Assembly: GCF_027596085.1 (NCBI RefSeq)
Contig: NC_072465.1
Location: 21,800,707 to 21,864,706, forward strand
Direction: 5' to 3'
Length of the DNA: 64,000 nt
DNA from: Anoplopoma fimbria
Taxonomy: Eukaryota; Chordata; Actinopteri; Perciformes; Anoplopomatidae
The position numbers and the translations under genes were made by a program. Within the stretch, counting starts at the first letter, position 1. Every line of letters starts with the position of its first letter. The notes below the pieces were generated by a model that was not told the DNA's origin, did not search any database, and worked only from the letters and a program-made list of their open reading frames with translations. Shown one piece after another: positions 39,662 through 53,091 of the stretch.

Positions 39662-41099
39662 CAATGGCCAAAGCAGTTGGGCTGAGTAATTTTACCACCG
39701 GTGCTGTGTTTTATATGGCAGATTTGTAATGCATCATCTTGCTTATATTAACATTTCTTTGCCAATTGTCAGTCCGCCTAAATCTATTCTTTCTGAGCCA
39801 TATGTTCAGAGTTTCTCACAGTCTTTTATGCCACGTTCTCAAGGTCAAGAAACTCCACATGGATGGGTATTACGTAAGTGATGATGATCCGGCTCTATTT
39901 TATTTTACAATCTGGTCTTTTTTTTTTTTTTTTTTTCTTTTTGCTGTCGTTCGTATCTGTGATATTAACATTGCACTCGACAAGATAATTACTGAGATCC
40001 GGGAAAGCTGCAACATCTCCAAAAACAAGTTGGACCGGTCAAGACAAACAAGCTTTAGTGAAAGTTTGGAAGAAAAATGAACGTTAACAGTAAACCGTTT
40101 ACCAGAACAGTTTACAGACTGACCTCCTGTGCAATAGGGAACTCTTGCAGACATTTTGGAGGCACTTGCCTTCAGTTTTACCTCCAAAGATTGTAGTTAT
40201 TGCAGTTATTGTAACATTCTAATAATGTCTATTAATGTTATTCCCGGACACATTGTGGGAAAAACACTTTCTGCTTCCTATATTATGTTCATTGACAAAA
40301 AAGTTTTTTTGAGTGAAAGTAGTTGTACCTTCACAAGTCTCAAAATCTCATCCTGGGTCCAGTTGTCTGGGCATTAAAAAAATACTTAGGTTAAGGGAAA
40401 AATCAGGGTTTTGGTAAAATGACCATACCACAAAAATTGAAAGAGAATCAGCATGAAAACCCTGAAATCACCATATCAACTCTGTTAAATCTGCAGCAAT
40501 GCAGTAGCAAACAGTGGTGACATGTAGGGTTGTAACAATATGAGATAATCATAAGTTGTATTATAATAACTTTAATTATCATTAATTTCGATATTATCAT
40601 ATATTATTAGTAGTATTATTAGCCATATATACTATAGTCTACAAAAGTTGCAATAACAAAAATAAAGTTGTCAAAAAAGTTGACAAAAATAAGAAATGAC
40701 AGCACTCTTTCTTTGCCATCTAATTCTCTGGACGGTCCCATCCTCGTCGTCGCAGCTATTATTTGGGGAGAGCCTAATCTGATTGTTGATCAGAGCCTTT
40801 GGCCGAGTGCTAACGTGCTGTGACAGACCCCACAGAGAGCGAAGAGGAGGGAGGACAGACGCCGCTGATCTCTGATCCCAGATCTGACAGCTGGCTCCCT
40901 CAGGAGGACACTGCCTGGGGTGTCAGTGGCTTTGATCAACTCAGTGTCCTCACAGGAATGCACACACACGCACACACACAAACGCACACACACATCATTG
41001 AATGCGCTTAGATGTATATGTGAATGCATACACAATTTTTTTTATCTCACCCTCACTCACATTTTGCCCTTTTCGTGTCTCTAATACACACTCATAAAT

Positions 41100-41217
<118 letters not shown>

Positions 41218-41407
41218 TGGGCTTGGCCTGCTGGCACACACACACAGGAGCTGGCACCAGTTGCCTAAGAACACACAGTCAACGCTATTTTATAATCAAA
41301 TAATTTCTCAATCCTGTAACTAATACTCCCCCACCAAAGCACAAGCTATCATCCACGGTGGGCCGTGTGTGTGGTGTATGTTTGCTTGGGCACATATCCT
41401 ACACATC

Positions 41408-41408
<1 letters not shown>

Positions 41409-41442
<34 letters not shown>
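41409..41442. repeat. (CA)17 microsatellite
   Basis: Short uninterrupted CA run between the two large arrays. Confidence 0.95.
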
Positions 41443-41446
<4 letters not shown>

Positions 41447-41846
41447 TTGAATAATCACATATACATACACATGGACCGCACACTCACACAGAACTTTAGA
41501 CTGGGTTTATTCATGGTGGTCATTTTGTGGTCTGGTTGTTTGGATCGAGGCGGTTACTGGTCACTCCGCGAGCTGATGGCGCCTCCAGTGGGGCTGGAAG
41601 TCCATGTGCATCCAACAGATACGTCTCTTTTTTATCCTGTTATCTTGTTATGAAGAGAAGAGAACAGAAAAAGAGAAATAAATAAAGACGAGAAGAAAGT
41701 TTCCCAAAGAGGGACTTTTACTGTGGCTTAAAACAATTACTTGTTTTCGAAGAAACTTTCTAACTTGCATTCCTGTTCCCTCTTGATCTGCTCTCTCGAA
41801 CAACCTGCCTTCTGCTTCCTCTGCTGTTGGATGGTGTCTCAGTGTG

Positions 41847-41976
<130 letters not shown>

Positions 41977-42812
41977 TGGTTAAAAAACAGGATATGCGCT
42001 CGCCTTCCTGGCCGCACAGCCTCACACACGCTAAGCCTGCTGCAGATAGGACTCTGCTCTTTAATCATCACACATTCACATCCCGGCCTCTTATCTGCAA
42101 GATGCATAACTCCAAACATACAGCCAGAGAAAAGAAAAGACGCCCACATCGTCTGCACATTATTCTTCACCCTTTGTCCGTAAAATTGATTTTTGCTGAA
42201 GGAAAACTTCACCACAGGTTCACTGGTGTCCTGGTTTTCTGAACAGTGTAGATCATATTCAGAGACTTTGTTGACAGTGCCGGGTGGCGTAACCAGGTGA
42301 GGTCTGAGATGTTTTTGATGTTTCCTCAATGTGCTGATGAAAAGATAGGAAACCGTGTTTCAGTCTGATGTAGTAATACCACCCTGCTGCAGATGTCCAA
42401 ACACGTTACAGTGCGAGCGAGAGGAGGAATGCCATCATGTCTGCCATCGTTACTTCAACCTCGGAGCGTTCAGATATTCCAAAGGAGAGAGAGCTGTCAC
42501 CATCTGCTTTACTGTCACAGTGCTGTAGGTTCCCAAGCAGTCATATTGGGTATAAAGATCTGTTTACATCTGTGACACATCTGTTAATTTAAAAGATTAT
42601 TATAACTCCAGTCTTATATCTGTAGCCTGTTGCTTTTAGAGTGTATAAATATGTGCAGCGTTATCTCAATTATCACGTCTTGCCCCTCTCTGTTACAGCA
42701 GGCTTTTCATCCCTCCTTTGATTTTGGCCGTTTGGAACAACTTAAAACACTTTTACCTTCAGACGCAGTCAGGTGACACATCGTGGATATTTAATCATTT
42801 ACAACAAGTCCA

Positions 42813-43028
42813 TTCGTATTCAGTATGTGTTGCCCAAGTGGGAATCAAAACCTCCAAAACCTCCAAAACCCCAAATCTTTGTTAGTCCTTAAATATTCTC
42901 CTCCTTCTCAGTTTACTGTATATAGACGTGAATCTATAACAGCATGTAATGCAGTATAGAGACGACGAGGAGGTGGAGACTTTACACCTCATTTGCTTTA
43001 TCGCTATCTTTACTTTTTAAGAGCACGG
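42813..43028 (+). repeat. Local duplication A, copy 1
   Basis: Shares with 43659-43868 the ordered phrases 'attcagtatg', 'gtgggaat.aaaa', 'aacagcatgtaatgc', 'tatagagacgac.aggaggtgg' and 'actttacacctca'. The copies are about 840 bases apart in direct orientation and differ by small gaps (copy 1 has an extra 'tatatagacgtgaatc' segment). Confidence 0.8.
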
Positions 43029-43658
43029 AATTTGAGATAATAAAGTCAGTCATGCAGCTGCTGACAATAATCTTGTTTGTGGCAGAGATGTTCTTGTGCT
43101 ACTGTGCTGCTTTGATAAACAGTCGCCCACACAAATACCCACAACTGAGGCTCCAGAGGTTGGCATGTGGAGCAGCTGTGAGAGCTGTGTGTTGGTTTCA
43201 CACACTGATCTGTCACCAAATGGATTTAGAGGTCACAGTTGAGCTAACTGACCATCTAACTGGATTCCTCAGAGGTTCATCCCAAATATTCACGGTTGTA
43301 GACATCTTTATGTTGTAGATTTTTAAAAAATGCACACGCGTGCATTCAGACTTGAATAAAGGACAGTTCAGCCCACATACCACAAACAGTGATTCATAGC
43401 AACGCAGGCAGCTGAGACACATATAGGGTGGTTAAGTGTCTGAATGTTGGAGCAAAGTGTCTCATGACACTGACAGTGTGAGCCAGATGGAGCGTCTCTG
43501 GCAGATATTTACACTCAAGGAAAAGTTGAGCAAAAATTCAGAAGCACTTATTGCTCACAGATGATAATCCGTCACAGGCTTTTTTATTCCCAGGCTGCAG
43601 GTTGCCACAACTGCTTCACTGTCACTCCAATTCTGCAAAGTTCTGCAAAGTATAGTGC

Positions 43659-43868
43659 ATATATATTCAGTATGGGTGACCAAAGTGGGAATAAAAACTC
43701 CTCCAAAACCAACAATCTTTGGCTGTTGTAAATCCTGAATATTCTTCTCTTTCGCAGTTTCCTGTAACAGCATGTAATGCCATATAGAGACGACAAGGAG
43801 GTGGAAACTTTACACCTCACTTGCTCTTCGCTATCTTTACTTCTTAAGAGTTGGATCATAGCACGGCA
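43659..43868 (+). repeat. Local duplication A, copy 2
   Basis: Direct-repeat partner of 42813-43028. The 91-codon minus-strand frame covering it is a by-product of the repeat and shows no family match. Confidence 0.8.
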
Positions 43869-44089
43869 TGTGACGTATCTCTGGTTTTGCTTGTATCTCC
43901 TCAGTTGTAAGAGAGATTATAGATAGCAGAAGCCACCTCTTGTTCAAGAATGTGCTACCTAAAAAAATAAAAGTGACCACCCGTCTTCTAAGCGCTCTCT
44001 GCAGATCCTCCAATGTTGATGTACTTCAACAATTAACCATCATATCTCAAATTGCATTAAGACGCTGTGAAATAGCTGAGATACATTAT

Positions 44090-44240
44090 CAAGTGTGCAG
44101 CGTTCTGTAACTGAATAAAAAAAGTGTTTCTTACAAGTTTAATGTTTAAATGAGCCCGCATCTGCATTGAACATGTGTTTCAATTTATGCTTTGTGAGGT
44201 TTTCTTGATTTATTTTGCTATGCACAAATACTTTGCAATG
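44090..44240 (+). repeat. Local duplication B, copy 1
   Basis: Contains 'tgtgcagcg', 'aacatgtgtttcaatttat' and 'gttttcttgatttat', found again in the same order at 45168-45295. Confidence 0.6.
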
Positions 44241-45167
44241 TCATCGCCACCCCCATAAAAAAATGGAAAATGAAGTCAAGTTGTGCCCAAACACGTTTAA
44301 TGAAGCACGTCCAAGCTCTATTTCAGGGATAGCATTTCAACAAAAATAATTTAATTAAGAGAATTTACTGTGCGATCCGTTATTTTAGGGGCTTGTTTGG
44401 CAGGAGACTAAGATATGAGATATGTTAAATATTTCCATCTATCAACAGATAAATGGCGATCTTATTTGAAAAACCCAATTTAACTAAGTAGGTGAATCTG
44501 ACCGAACCCCGGTGAGGGTGAGGGGTCAGGGGTCAGGGCTGTGACAGATGTTGGTAGGAGTCACATCTGGTTGGTATAGCGTACAAAATGGAGCTAATGG
44601 GGTTGAGAGGGTGAGGGTTTGAGGCTGGCAGATGTCAGCAGAGGCCGCGCCTGTTATTGACATAGCTGCCATCTTAGCTCTTCTTTTCATCCGTCAGCCG
44701 GAATTGACCGAGGATCCCCACTGCTTTGTAATCTGACCCAGATGATGGATCTCCTGCTACGGTGAATGTGTGGGCACACGCACACGCACACGGACACGTA
44801 TAAAGGAAACACTTGAACAAACACACATCTCTCTCTCTGTCTCTTTGGACACATGCACAAGCACACACTTTAGCGTTGAGCTCTGTTGCCGCTGTCATCC
44901 GCCATTTGGATCCGTATCAGTTCCCTTTTCCAAATCTGCCCACGTATTATTTTACTCGACCTCAGCCGGCAGAAGAGATTTGGTCCCCAGGCCGCAAATG
45001 GGATCCCGACATGCAAAAATCATGTTGGATTAAATTCACAGGCCGGGCGAGACCTTTTTCACAGACTAACTTGAGATGCTAACACCACCCACCCACTGTC
45101 GCTGATAATTTATGAGGGATGTAAAGCGTATTCATCACTTCCCATGAGATAACAGATCATTATGTAA

Positions 45168-45295
45168 TGTGTGCAGCACATTTCTTTTAAATATCAAAAA
45201 ATAGGCATATTCCTGCGCTAAACATGTGTTTCCATTTATAGCACGTGGCGTTTTCTTGATTTATCCTGCCTGGCACACAGACTTTTCCAGTTGTA
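45168..45295 (+). repeat. Local duplication B, copy 2
   Basis: Contains 'tgtgcagcac', 'aacatgtgtttccatttat' and 'cgttttcttgatttatcc'. About 1.05 kb right of copy 1 and in the same orientation. Confidence 0.6.
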
Positions 45296-47160
45296 CTGCG
45301 ATGCCATTGTACCTTGTGTGGTAAATCAAACACACCTCGAGTAATTCAAGTGACCCAGGTCAGCTACTATTGTGTCTCATATCCTCCGGTTTTATAGCTC
45401 CACAGTGTGTGCATGAAGGAGAGAGGGAAACAGAGCAGGAGGGAGGGATGCAGCAGTGGCGGACTCATGACTTGTCACATTCCAGTGGAGGTCTCTGCTG
45501 GTCCCAGTATGGGAGATTAGAGAGAGACATGAGGAGGGCCGGCTGAGGTGAGAGCTGATCCCGACCACAGATAGCACCTCCAGGGGCAGTTTGACTACCT
45601 ACGATGGTGGTCTGTGAGCTTCACGCACTGTTTTCTGTCCCCGAATCATCAGTGTTCATTGAGCTAGTCGTCATCAAGGGTGGGGGAGGAATTAAAGGAA
45701 TAAATCAGCATTGTGAGTGTTTCATTAAAGCAGCGCTAATGAATATTTTTATATCGACGACGGTTCAAATTATGTTGTGTTTTTGTGAAAGGATCACTCG
45801 TAGAGAAGAACCACAGAAAATGATCACCCATTTTTGGGGGGTTATATATCTGCAACTTTGCTGTTTTGTGTCACGCTCACTCAGCGTTTGAATTAAACGC
45901 TGCGGCTTTTGGGCAGGTCTCTTTCTCGTTGTGGGTTTTATAAACAACATACAAACAAAAACAGCAACATACCGATAAACTCATAAAGCTTGAATATAGC
46001 ATTTTATTCAAATGTCTCTCTTGACAATTACACTTCAGTGTATCCAAAAAGATACTTAATACTACTGTTTGTTCAAGCTAAAGTATGTTGAACAAAAGTA
46101 CCCATATCGAGTATGTAGTGTTTTGTATGCAGTTTCGAATGCAGAGACGTTATTAATCTATCGCCCCTCATACTAAATATTATAAGGAAAAATAAAAGGC
46201 TCACCAGTTAGGAAGAAATTTAGACATGCTGCTTTTGTAGCAGTGTGTACATTGTTGTGCTAAAAGACGTTATGATTTCATGTAGAACAAAGGAAATAAA
46301 ATATGTGTAAAAGGGCCCTCCTATTCAAATCAACATAGCAGGATAGTCTTTTATTTTGAAAGGTTGGCTACACATTGACACTTTTGCTGTTACCTTTTTT
46401 TTAATCTTTACTTTGATTCCAAAAGTGTTGTTAATAAATTCAATGAATTGAGTAAATGTGTTGTTATTTGGAATTCGTACACTACAAGAGGAAGTTCAGC
46501 AGTTCAGAACATTTTCCCTGGTAAGATACACAATTTCTTTGCTGTTTTTTCTATGCATGCAATGTTTATGTGACTTTAAACTAGTGTTAAGTGAATGAAT
46601 TGATACTTTTACATTATGTAGTTTAATCTATTTTCACGTATAAATCTGTTAATGAGAGTTTGTCGAGCTGTATGTGTGGCAAGGCTGCTGTATAATTTGT
46701 GACTGCAGAGTGAACTGTTGTCCATGTTGGCTCATAAGGAGCATATTGACACTGTTCATGGTATTACACAAGCAAGTAGTGCATTTCTGCAAGAGAGACC
46801 CTATGAATGCTTTCTTTCTCTATGATTGCATGGAGGTTATGATGTTGCAATGTACTAAAAGACAGTCCTGGGAAGTGTGGTCCATATCAGAGTTAAATTA
46901 TTGAAGGAGTTGACAAGCATAAACTTCAATACAAACCAATTCCCAAAAAATGTTCACGAACATTTGATCTAACTAAATTCCCAAATGAAGCATGGATTTT
47001 CCCTGAACTTGAAAATCAGCAGTGGAGTGAAAATGTGGCTTTAATTACCGTAAACATCAGCAACTGTCAAATGTGATAAATAAACCTTGATATGTTTAGA
47101 TTTGTCTAAACACCGGCTTTATCTTGATACTAACACTGAAATTTTTTTGCTTCAGGAGCT

Positions 47161-47317
47161 TCACTGCAGATCCCACTGATACAATTTATTTAAAAATTTT
47201 GTCTGCAGCTTCTTCTCTCCTTCAGCAGTAATTCTTCCGTTGACTTTTTGAGCGAGTCTGCTAAACAAAGCCTCTCCATCCTCTGGATTTTCTTCGTACT
47301 CAGCAGGTGATAAGAAG
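47161..47317 (-). CDS. Candidate terminal exon of the same unrecognised gene
   Basis: Strong acceptor (acttttttcttcag) before 47317, then an open frame to TGA at 47163-47161 reading SPAEYEENPEDGEALF, SRLAQKVNGRITAEGEKK, LQTKFLNKLYQWDLQ. It looks protein-like: acidic, then an amphipathic basic helix, with no low complexity. A second frame (phase 1 entry, ending QNF) is also open, so splicing with the upstream candidates is not settled. I do not recognise the family. Confidence 0.3.
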
Positions 47318-47422
47318 CTGAAGAAAAAAGTTTTATTGAGCGTGAACAACTGACTGTTTCTCAGCAGAGAAGGTCATTAATTCTTTTTAAGGAATACAGG
47401 GAGTGTGTTTGGTTTTAAGCAC

Positions 47423-47503
47423 CTCTGAATTGTGAATCCTCTTGTCTGATTGTAATCATCATTGCCTCCATTTTGCGCCATAATTTAGTTTGAGATATGA
47501 ATG
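47423..47503 (-). CDS. Candidate internal exon of the same unrecognised gene
   Basis: 81 bases, a multiple of three, between a strong acceptor (gctctctctgtcag) and a donor (cagag|gtgctt). The open frame reads TFISQTKLWRKMEAMM and ITIRQEDSQFRG if spliced in phase 1. It is very short, and could equally be chance. Confidence 0.2.
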
Positions 47504-48237
47504 CTGACAGAGAGAGCAGATAAGGATGGAGAGATAAGAGGAGGCAAGGATGAGGACAGGCAGGTGAGGCCAGAGGAGACTTTGTGTGCAGGCAAATGCC
47601 CTGAATGTCTTTCTCTCTAATTTCATACCTGCAGACAGGTGCTTGGCAGAGCACAGCGTTCATGTGAGAGGTGGAGGAGGCGGTCAGAGGGAGGGTGGGA
47701 ATGAGGAAGACCTTCAGATGGGATCAAAGAAGGTCACGCTATTCCTCGCTAACTCCCCCTCCTCGCACTCTCCCTCCTCCACTGATCTGGAAACGATAGA
47801 TTTCATTCCTGCTTTCACTCCCGAAGAGGGGAAGTGGTGTCGGATCACCAGGGTGGGGTCTGAGGATGTGATGTGGAACTAAGACCAAAATCCAGGATTT
47901 GTTTTGAATCGTCACAAAAACTCAAACTCAGTAGTGAGCAAAGTCAAGTCTTCAAAACCAGACATTTTTTCAAACCTAAAAGATGTTTCTCCTTTTTGCA
48001 TACACATTTTGAAGGAAATCAGGGACGTGTTATCATTTCTTTAATTATGTCAATTTTTTTAAAGGTACAGGAAGATTATGTGAAACGAACAGAAATGCTC
48101 CATGGAAGGCAATGTAAGTCAATCTGTTTTGGTCAAAATTATTATTGTATTTCATTAATTGCAATGGAATTGTGTACAGACATCCACATTCTAGAGTTTT
48201 AGTTGAATGTCTTTACAGTAATCGGACGCACCACCGT

Positions 48238-48560
48238 GAGATTTTGTAACGACGTTCGTGTTCCTCTCATGATTAAAACTTTGGTGACCGCTCGACTTTT
48301 CATCTAGCGAAACAATCAGTCCAAAATTTGGTTCAAAACTTTTGTTAAATGGCATTCTCATCAGCCACAGTTGTGCTTTGTGTTTATTTCTAAATAGCAA
48401 ACTTTAGCGGGCAAACACACAAAACTAAGATGGCTTCAATGGTAAACATTATACCTGTTAAACATGCTAACATGCATGTTAGCATGCTGAAGATAGCATT
48501 AAGCTCTGTGCATAAGTACAGTCTCACTAGCATGGCATCAGACTCCTATTCTTGTCCGTT
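48238..48560 (+). repeat. 'Atatctcagcagc...ttagcatgctga' dispersed repeat, copy 2 (3' part)
   Basis: Contains 'aactttggtgacc', 'cttttcatctagcg', then 'catgttagcatgctgaaga' and 'cataagtacagtctcactag', parallel to copy 1 but lacking its 5' third. Confidence 0.65.
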
Positions 48561-48855
48561 CCCTGCCTGATTTTCTTTAAACTTGTTTCTTCACACCCCG
48601 TCTGTTTGTGCTACTTGAAAGGGTTTTCGTTGAGTTTGTCCTTCTGAATTAACGAGCTTAACATAATGGGTGTCAGATTGCAAAACCTTCTAACAAAAAT
48701 TGTGATTTGGGTCTATAAAAACAAAAAAGACTTTATGTTTATTTAACATTCATCCAATGTAACATATTGCTTAGCATTCTTCATCAGTATCAAGGGTTCG
48801 GGTTGCACTTTTCATTTTCTCCCAAAGTTTCTACTTTACTTCTTTTTGGGATTAC

Positions 48856-48975
48856 CTGCGAGAACTTCTGCTTTGTCCACTCGTACTGTTTTCTCCAACA
48901 CAGTTCTTTTTGATCCAAACTCAGTTGTTCCAGCTTTCCTACTGCGCAATGTTTCTTCGCTATAACAATGAGCAT
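48856..48975 (-). CDS. Candidate first coding exon of an unrecognised gene
   Basis: Not recognised. From ATG 48975 the frame runs 40 codons to a good donor (tcgcag|gtaatc) in phase 0; the text (KLEQLSLDQKELCW, then RKQYEWTKQKFSQ) looks more like protein than the chance frames around it, with charged and aromatic residues and heptad-like leucines. A TATA-like element (minus-strand ctctataaag, 49060-49051) and an octamer-like ATGCATAT (49071-49078) lie 75-100 bases upstream. An alternative donor (aga.a|gtaaag, ending at 48840) would link in phase to 47503-47423. There is no support beyond sequence appearance. Confidence 0.25.
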
Positions 48976-49050
48976 GCTATTTCAAGGCGCCTTTACAGTA
49001 TTCAATTTATGCAGACACCTCTGCACGACCGTAATTCCCATCTGTGGAGT

Positions 49051-49078
49051 CTTTATAGAGCTGTCGGACTATGCATAT
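49051..49078 (-). promoter_or_regulatory. TATA-like plus octamer-like pair (candidate minus-strand promoter)
   Basis: Minus strand shows aaatatgcat, then ctctataaag 20 bases further, then an ATG frame at 48975. Order and spacing suit a TATA promoter with a POU/octamer site, but such words occur by chance in AT-rich DNA. Confidence 0.2.
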
Positions 49079-49961
49079 TTATGACTGCAGTCCCTTTATG
49101 CTTTCTCAACTGTAAAGGAATAGCAGCCTGGCGAGTAGAGGTGCAGCCCCAGGCCATTATTTACTACGGTGTTGTACCTCGGAGACACGCAGCCGTGATA
49201 CGGGACAGGAGGCATGCAGGAATTAAATTACACCAGAAATTTAGTGATCCTTCAAAAGAATGGGCTCCCTTGTTGGATAGGTTTACCTATGTTTCGGCAA
49301 TGGAGTTCCCCCCTTTTGGAAATGTCTGCAGGAGTGAATGGTAAAAACAGGTCGGAGGGAGAAAGTGAAGAATTCCAAATGAAGTGTGGAGGTGGTTTTG
49401 TGGGTGCAGCGTGCGGTTGACATGTTGGCTCCTGCGTTTCGGGCTCCAAAAGGACCCTGCTGTAGGTTCTGTTAGAGAGGGAACGGCTGATGTCTAATTA
49501 CCTGTTGAGATGTGGTTTGGATTGTTTGGATTGAAGCAGCTCTTGTGACAGAACATCTTTCTTCTTGATGAGGAAATTACAGACTACAGCGGGGGATCAC
49601 ATTCTCTCGGTTCGCATCTTAAGGTTCTTCACCTGCTCCCGTGTTTTTTTCTCTACGTTTGAATTATGCGGTGGAAGAAATTCCCCCTCATCAGAAGTAA
49701 AAAGTGGTTTATTTTATCTGCTGCCTGGAGGAGGTGCAGGTTTCTTAACCTTTAAATTCACACACATGAGAAATATTTTGATTTGCGTCTGATAATAACA
49801 CCCTGCAATAGAAATGGATCACAAAAAGCAGACTGACTGAAAAGATAATCATGTTTTTATCATCTCCAGTGGGTTTGCAGGGCGTGTTATAGTGATATTT
49901 TGTGCAGGGGCGTGTTGAGGAGTAAACCAAGTGACATGAGATCAAACGGCATGTACATGCA

Positions 49962-50062
<101 letters not shown>

Positions 50063-53000
50063 AGGCAAAGGGGGCAGATACAGGGCAGCGAGGATTATCA
50101 GGCTGCCCTTGATAACACACAGGTGGCTGATCTTGGGGCTTAGGGTCTGACGCTGTTCCTCAATCCACCACTTCCTACTCTGTACACACACACACAAATA
50201 CACACAGCTACACAAACACAACTCCTGTCCGGGGAGCTGCAATATCATGGCAGAGCTCAGATTACTGTCCGGGGTGCACCGCTCTGGCTTGTGGAGCGTT
50301 AGGAATGGGATGAAATAGATAGTCAATGTAATATTCTGCCAGTTCGTGCGGAGGTGAGCGGTTATTGATGGAGGCTTTGTTGTTTGAGCGATACGTCCGA
50401 CTGCCTCAGGATCACCGTTTGATTTACACTTTAACGGCCTGTTGCTGGAGAAATGAACAGAGCCATTACAGAAGAGAAAGTGAAGAGAAAAAAAAGGATT
50501 TTTATTGCACAAACAAAATTAAGCAATCACTCTCTCCACCTCTCTGCTGCGCATTCTTAAGTGACGACAATTCATCTTCAATTTCACACCAGAGTTTCCC
50601 TGTGTTAGACGCCCATAAAGTGCTGCAGTGGAGTAAAAGTCTCCATGGTTGCTGCTGGTGTTAGTGGTGGGGGCTAGAGAGAGAAGGGGGGTCGGGTTGA
50701 CATTTATGGATGAGTTTTTCCACCATCTCTACTATCAGGTTTTAAGAGTTGTTGCTAGCACAGGGCACCTCTGCGTGCAGCGTTGAGGGACTCAGCTGAC
50801 AGGATCTGGGGTGGCTGCACTGTATTCACGGAGGCTTTGTAAACTGCGGCTGTGATGTGAACATCCATCACGGCCCGGCGGCATGCTGGGTTTCAGGACG
50901 GGGGTGCATTCGTTATACTGACACGGCAAAGAGAAGGTGGGGGCGGCGGGCTGGGGTCAAGATTAGGGTGTTGGAGTAGAGTGGACGGTGTAGATGTGGT
51001 GGGGTGGGGGCTGGTTGGAGATAAGGAGATTTTTGCAGGGTTTTAGGGGGATAAAGCTCCATGGCAGCAGTCTAGCCGCTCAAGAAAAATCTCACTTGTT
51101 CTTTTACAGGTCTTTGCATTATCATAAGGGGATTTGGGGGAATAAAGGGTGTCTGTGGAATTTCGTTAGCAAAACAACTTTCAGGGGGAGACTTAATGAG
51201 GAAAACACTTCAGGGCTTTAAAGTAGCAACCATCACTGGAAACATTGCTACTATTAAGCTGAATGCCGTTTAGTTGCATCTGTTCACCCTGTGTATATCA
51301 TATGATTTGGGTTTTATCCCTTTAGGTAGGTTTTAACTTGTGATTACTGTTTCTCTTTGTCTTATCCAGAGGAGTTGTCCGCGTTGTCCGAGGCCGCTGT
51401 TTGTTTGTTATTTGACTGATGCACCTGCACGTTGGTGACAGATGATTCGGCAGTTCTGGTGTCTGATGTTTCTCAGAAAACTCACATAAAAACTTGAAAC
51501 TTAAATAAACTAAATTTAAATAATTTGTAATTTGGCACCAGTTCAAGTTTTTTGTCGTAGAAGGATAAGGATAAGGATATTTTTCTTATTGTCATCAAAT
51601 CCCATGTAAAAGACCAAACCCATCAATGTAATATTCCATCTTTAAATACTTTCACAGCCTTATTGTTCTCCATTTGCTCCTACTGAAGACATATATTGTT
51701 TTTTTTAAATGGCTCATGCATATATTCTGTTATTAAAAAAACAACACATTCCTATAACTGCTGGGATCGTAGCCAATATTATTCAAACAGGATTGAATAG
51801 TGAATTTGTTGTGAACTATTATTAGTCATGGATTTGGTGCTCTCATAAATATTTTCCACGGCAAGACAGCAAAAGTAAACAATCAATCACGGATTATATC
51901 GGGTTATGTTAAAACGCAAACACACTTGAGTGTGTCGGCTTTCCACTGCTTCATTTACACTCAACTACTAACTCTCTCTTGATAGCTGTGCTCACCAACT
52001 GCTCAAAGTCACAAGTGTTTGAAGGAACTAATCTTCAGTAGAACGAGAAAAGCGTGGGTCATACGGAGAGTGAACAGGCCATTGTTCTTGTAAAGAGATG
52101 TTTATGTGTTGGAGATGGCGGCAGAAAACTCAGGGATGGATTTCTAAAATTCTGAACAATCTGCGAGGCTATTTTATGATAATTCTGGTGAACCAGCCCT
52201 TTAAACACATAAAAACAGCCTTTTCATGTATTGACAACAATGGAGAAATGATTGTTTTGTGTGGCTGCTTCCCTCCACCGCCCTGTAATCTGCGTTAACC
52301 AGGGTGTCTGGTGTTGGGGAGTTGGGAGTGATGCTGACAATGAACATCAAAGCAAAAAGGGGGGAGGAGATGAGGAGCGAGGGGAAACAGAGATTAGGCT
52401 GATGGAGGAGAATGGGAGAAAGTATAGGTCAGGAGCTGGTGCTGCATGGAAGAGCACGACACGAAAACAACAAGTCTGAGATAACTATCTCGTTTACAGA
52501 CCTTATCAGACCTCTGGCATGTAGATGTTTCTGTCTGCATGATGGGAATCCTCGGCGTGAACACAAGGCATCACTGCATTTGGGATAAATACAGATAAAT
52601 ATCAGCCAAACACAATATTGAAACTTAACAGCGATCCAGGTTGATAAAGAGAGGCTTGTTTTAATCCCCGGGGGCCGCCAATCTGCTTTATCACAAATTC
52701 CATCTGCGAGCCGGTGGTTGTCCACAGAGTGTCAGTGACAGAGACACTCAGAGTTATTCTGCTGCAGCCGAACCCTCCAATCACACATAATGATTTCCAT
52801 TTGTTAGCTTCAGGCAGAGGGAGCATTTCTGTCTATCTCAACAAGAATCATTTCCCAAGACTGAATCAAATAACTTAAACCCTCAATTCAATGATAACTG
52901 GTTTCAGGCTTTCTTTCTTTTTTTTGTTGTTGCCCTAAACAATGAATGCGATGTTTGTAGTCGAGTTACAACCGAGAAATGTAATTATATGTTATTGTTT

Positions 53001-53091
53001 TAGCATCGATAGAAGATTCTTCACCACAAATAGGATTATCGGAAATACATGAGACTTCTAATTCCTGCAGCCACAAATGGAGGATCATAGA

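Noticed and set aside
48910..49344. 144-codon + strand open frame
   Set aside because: No recognisable domain and it runs opposite the better-looking minus-strand candidate; kept only as a possible chance frame.
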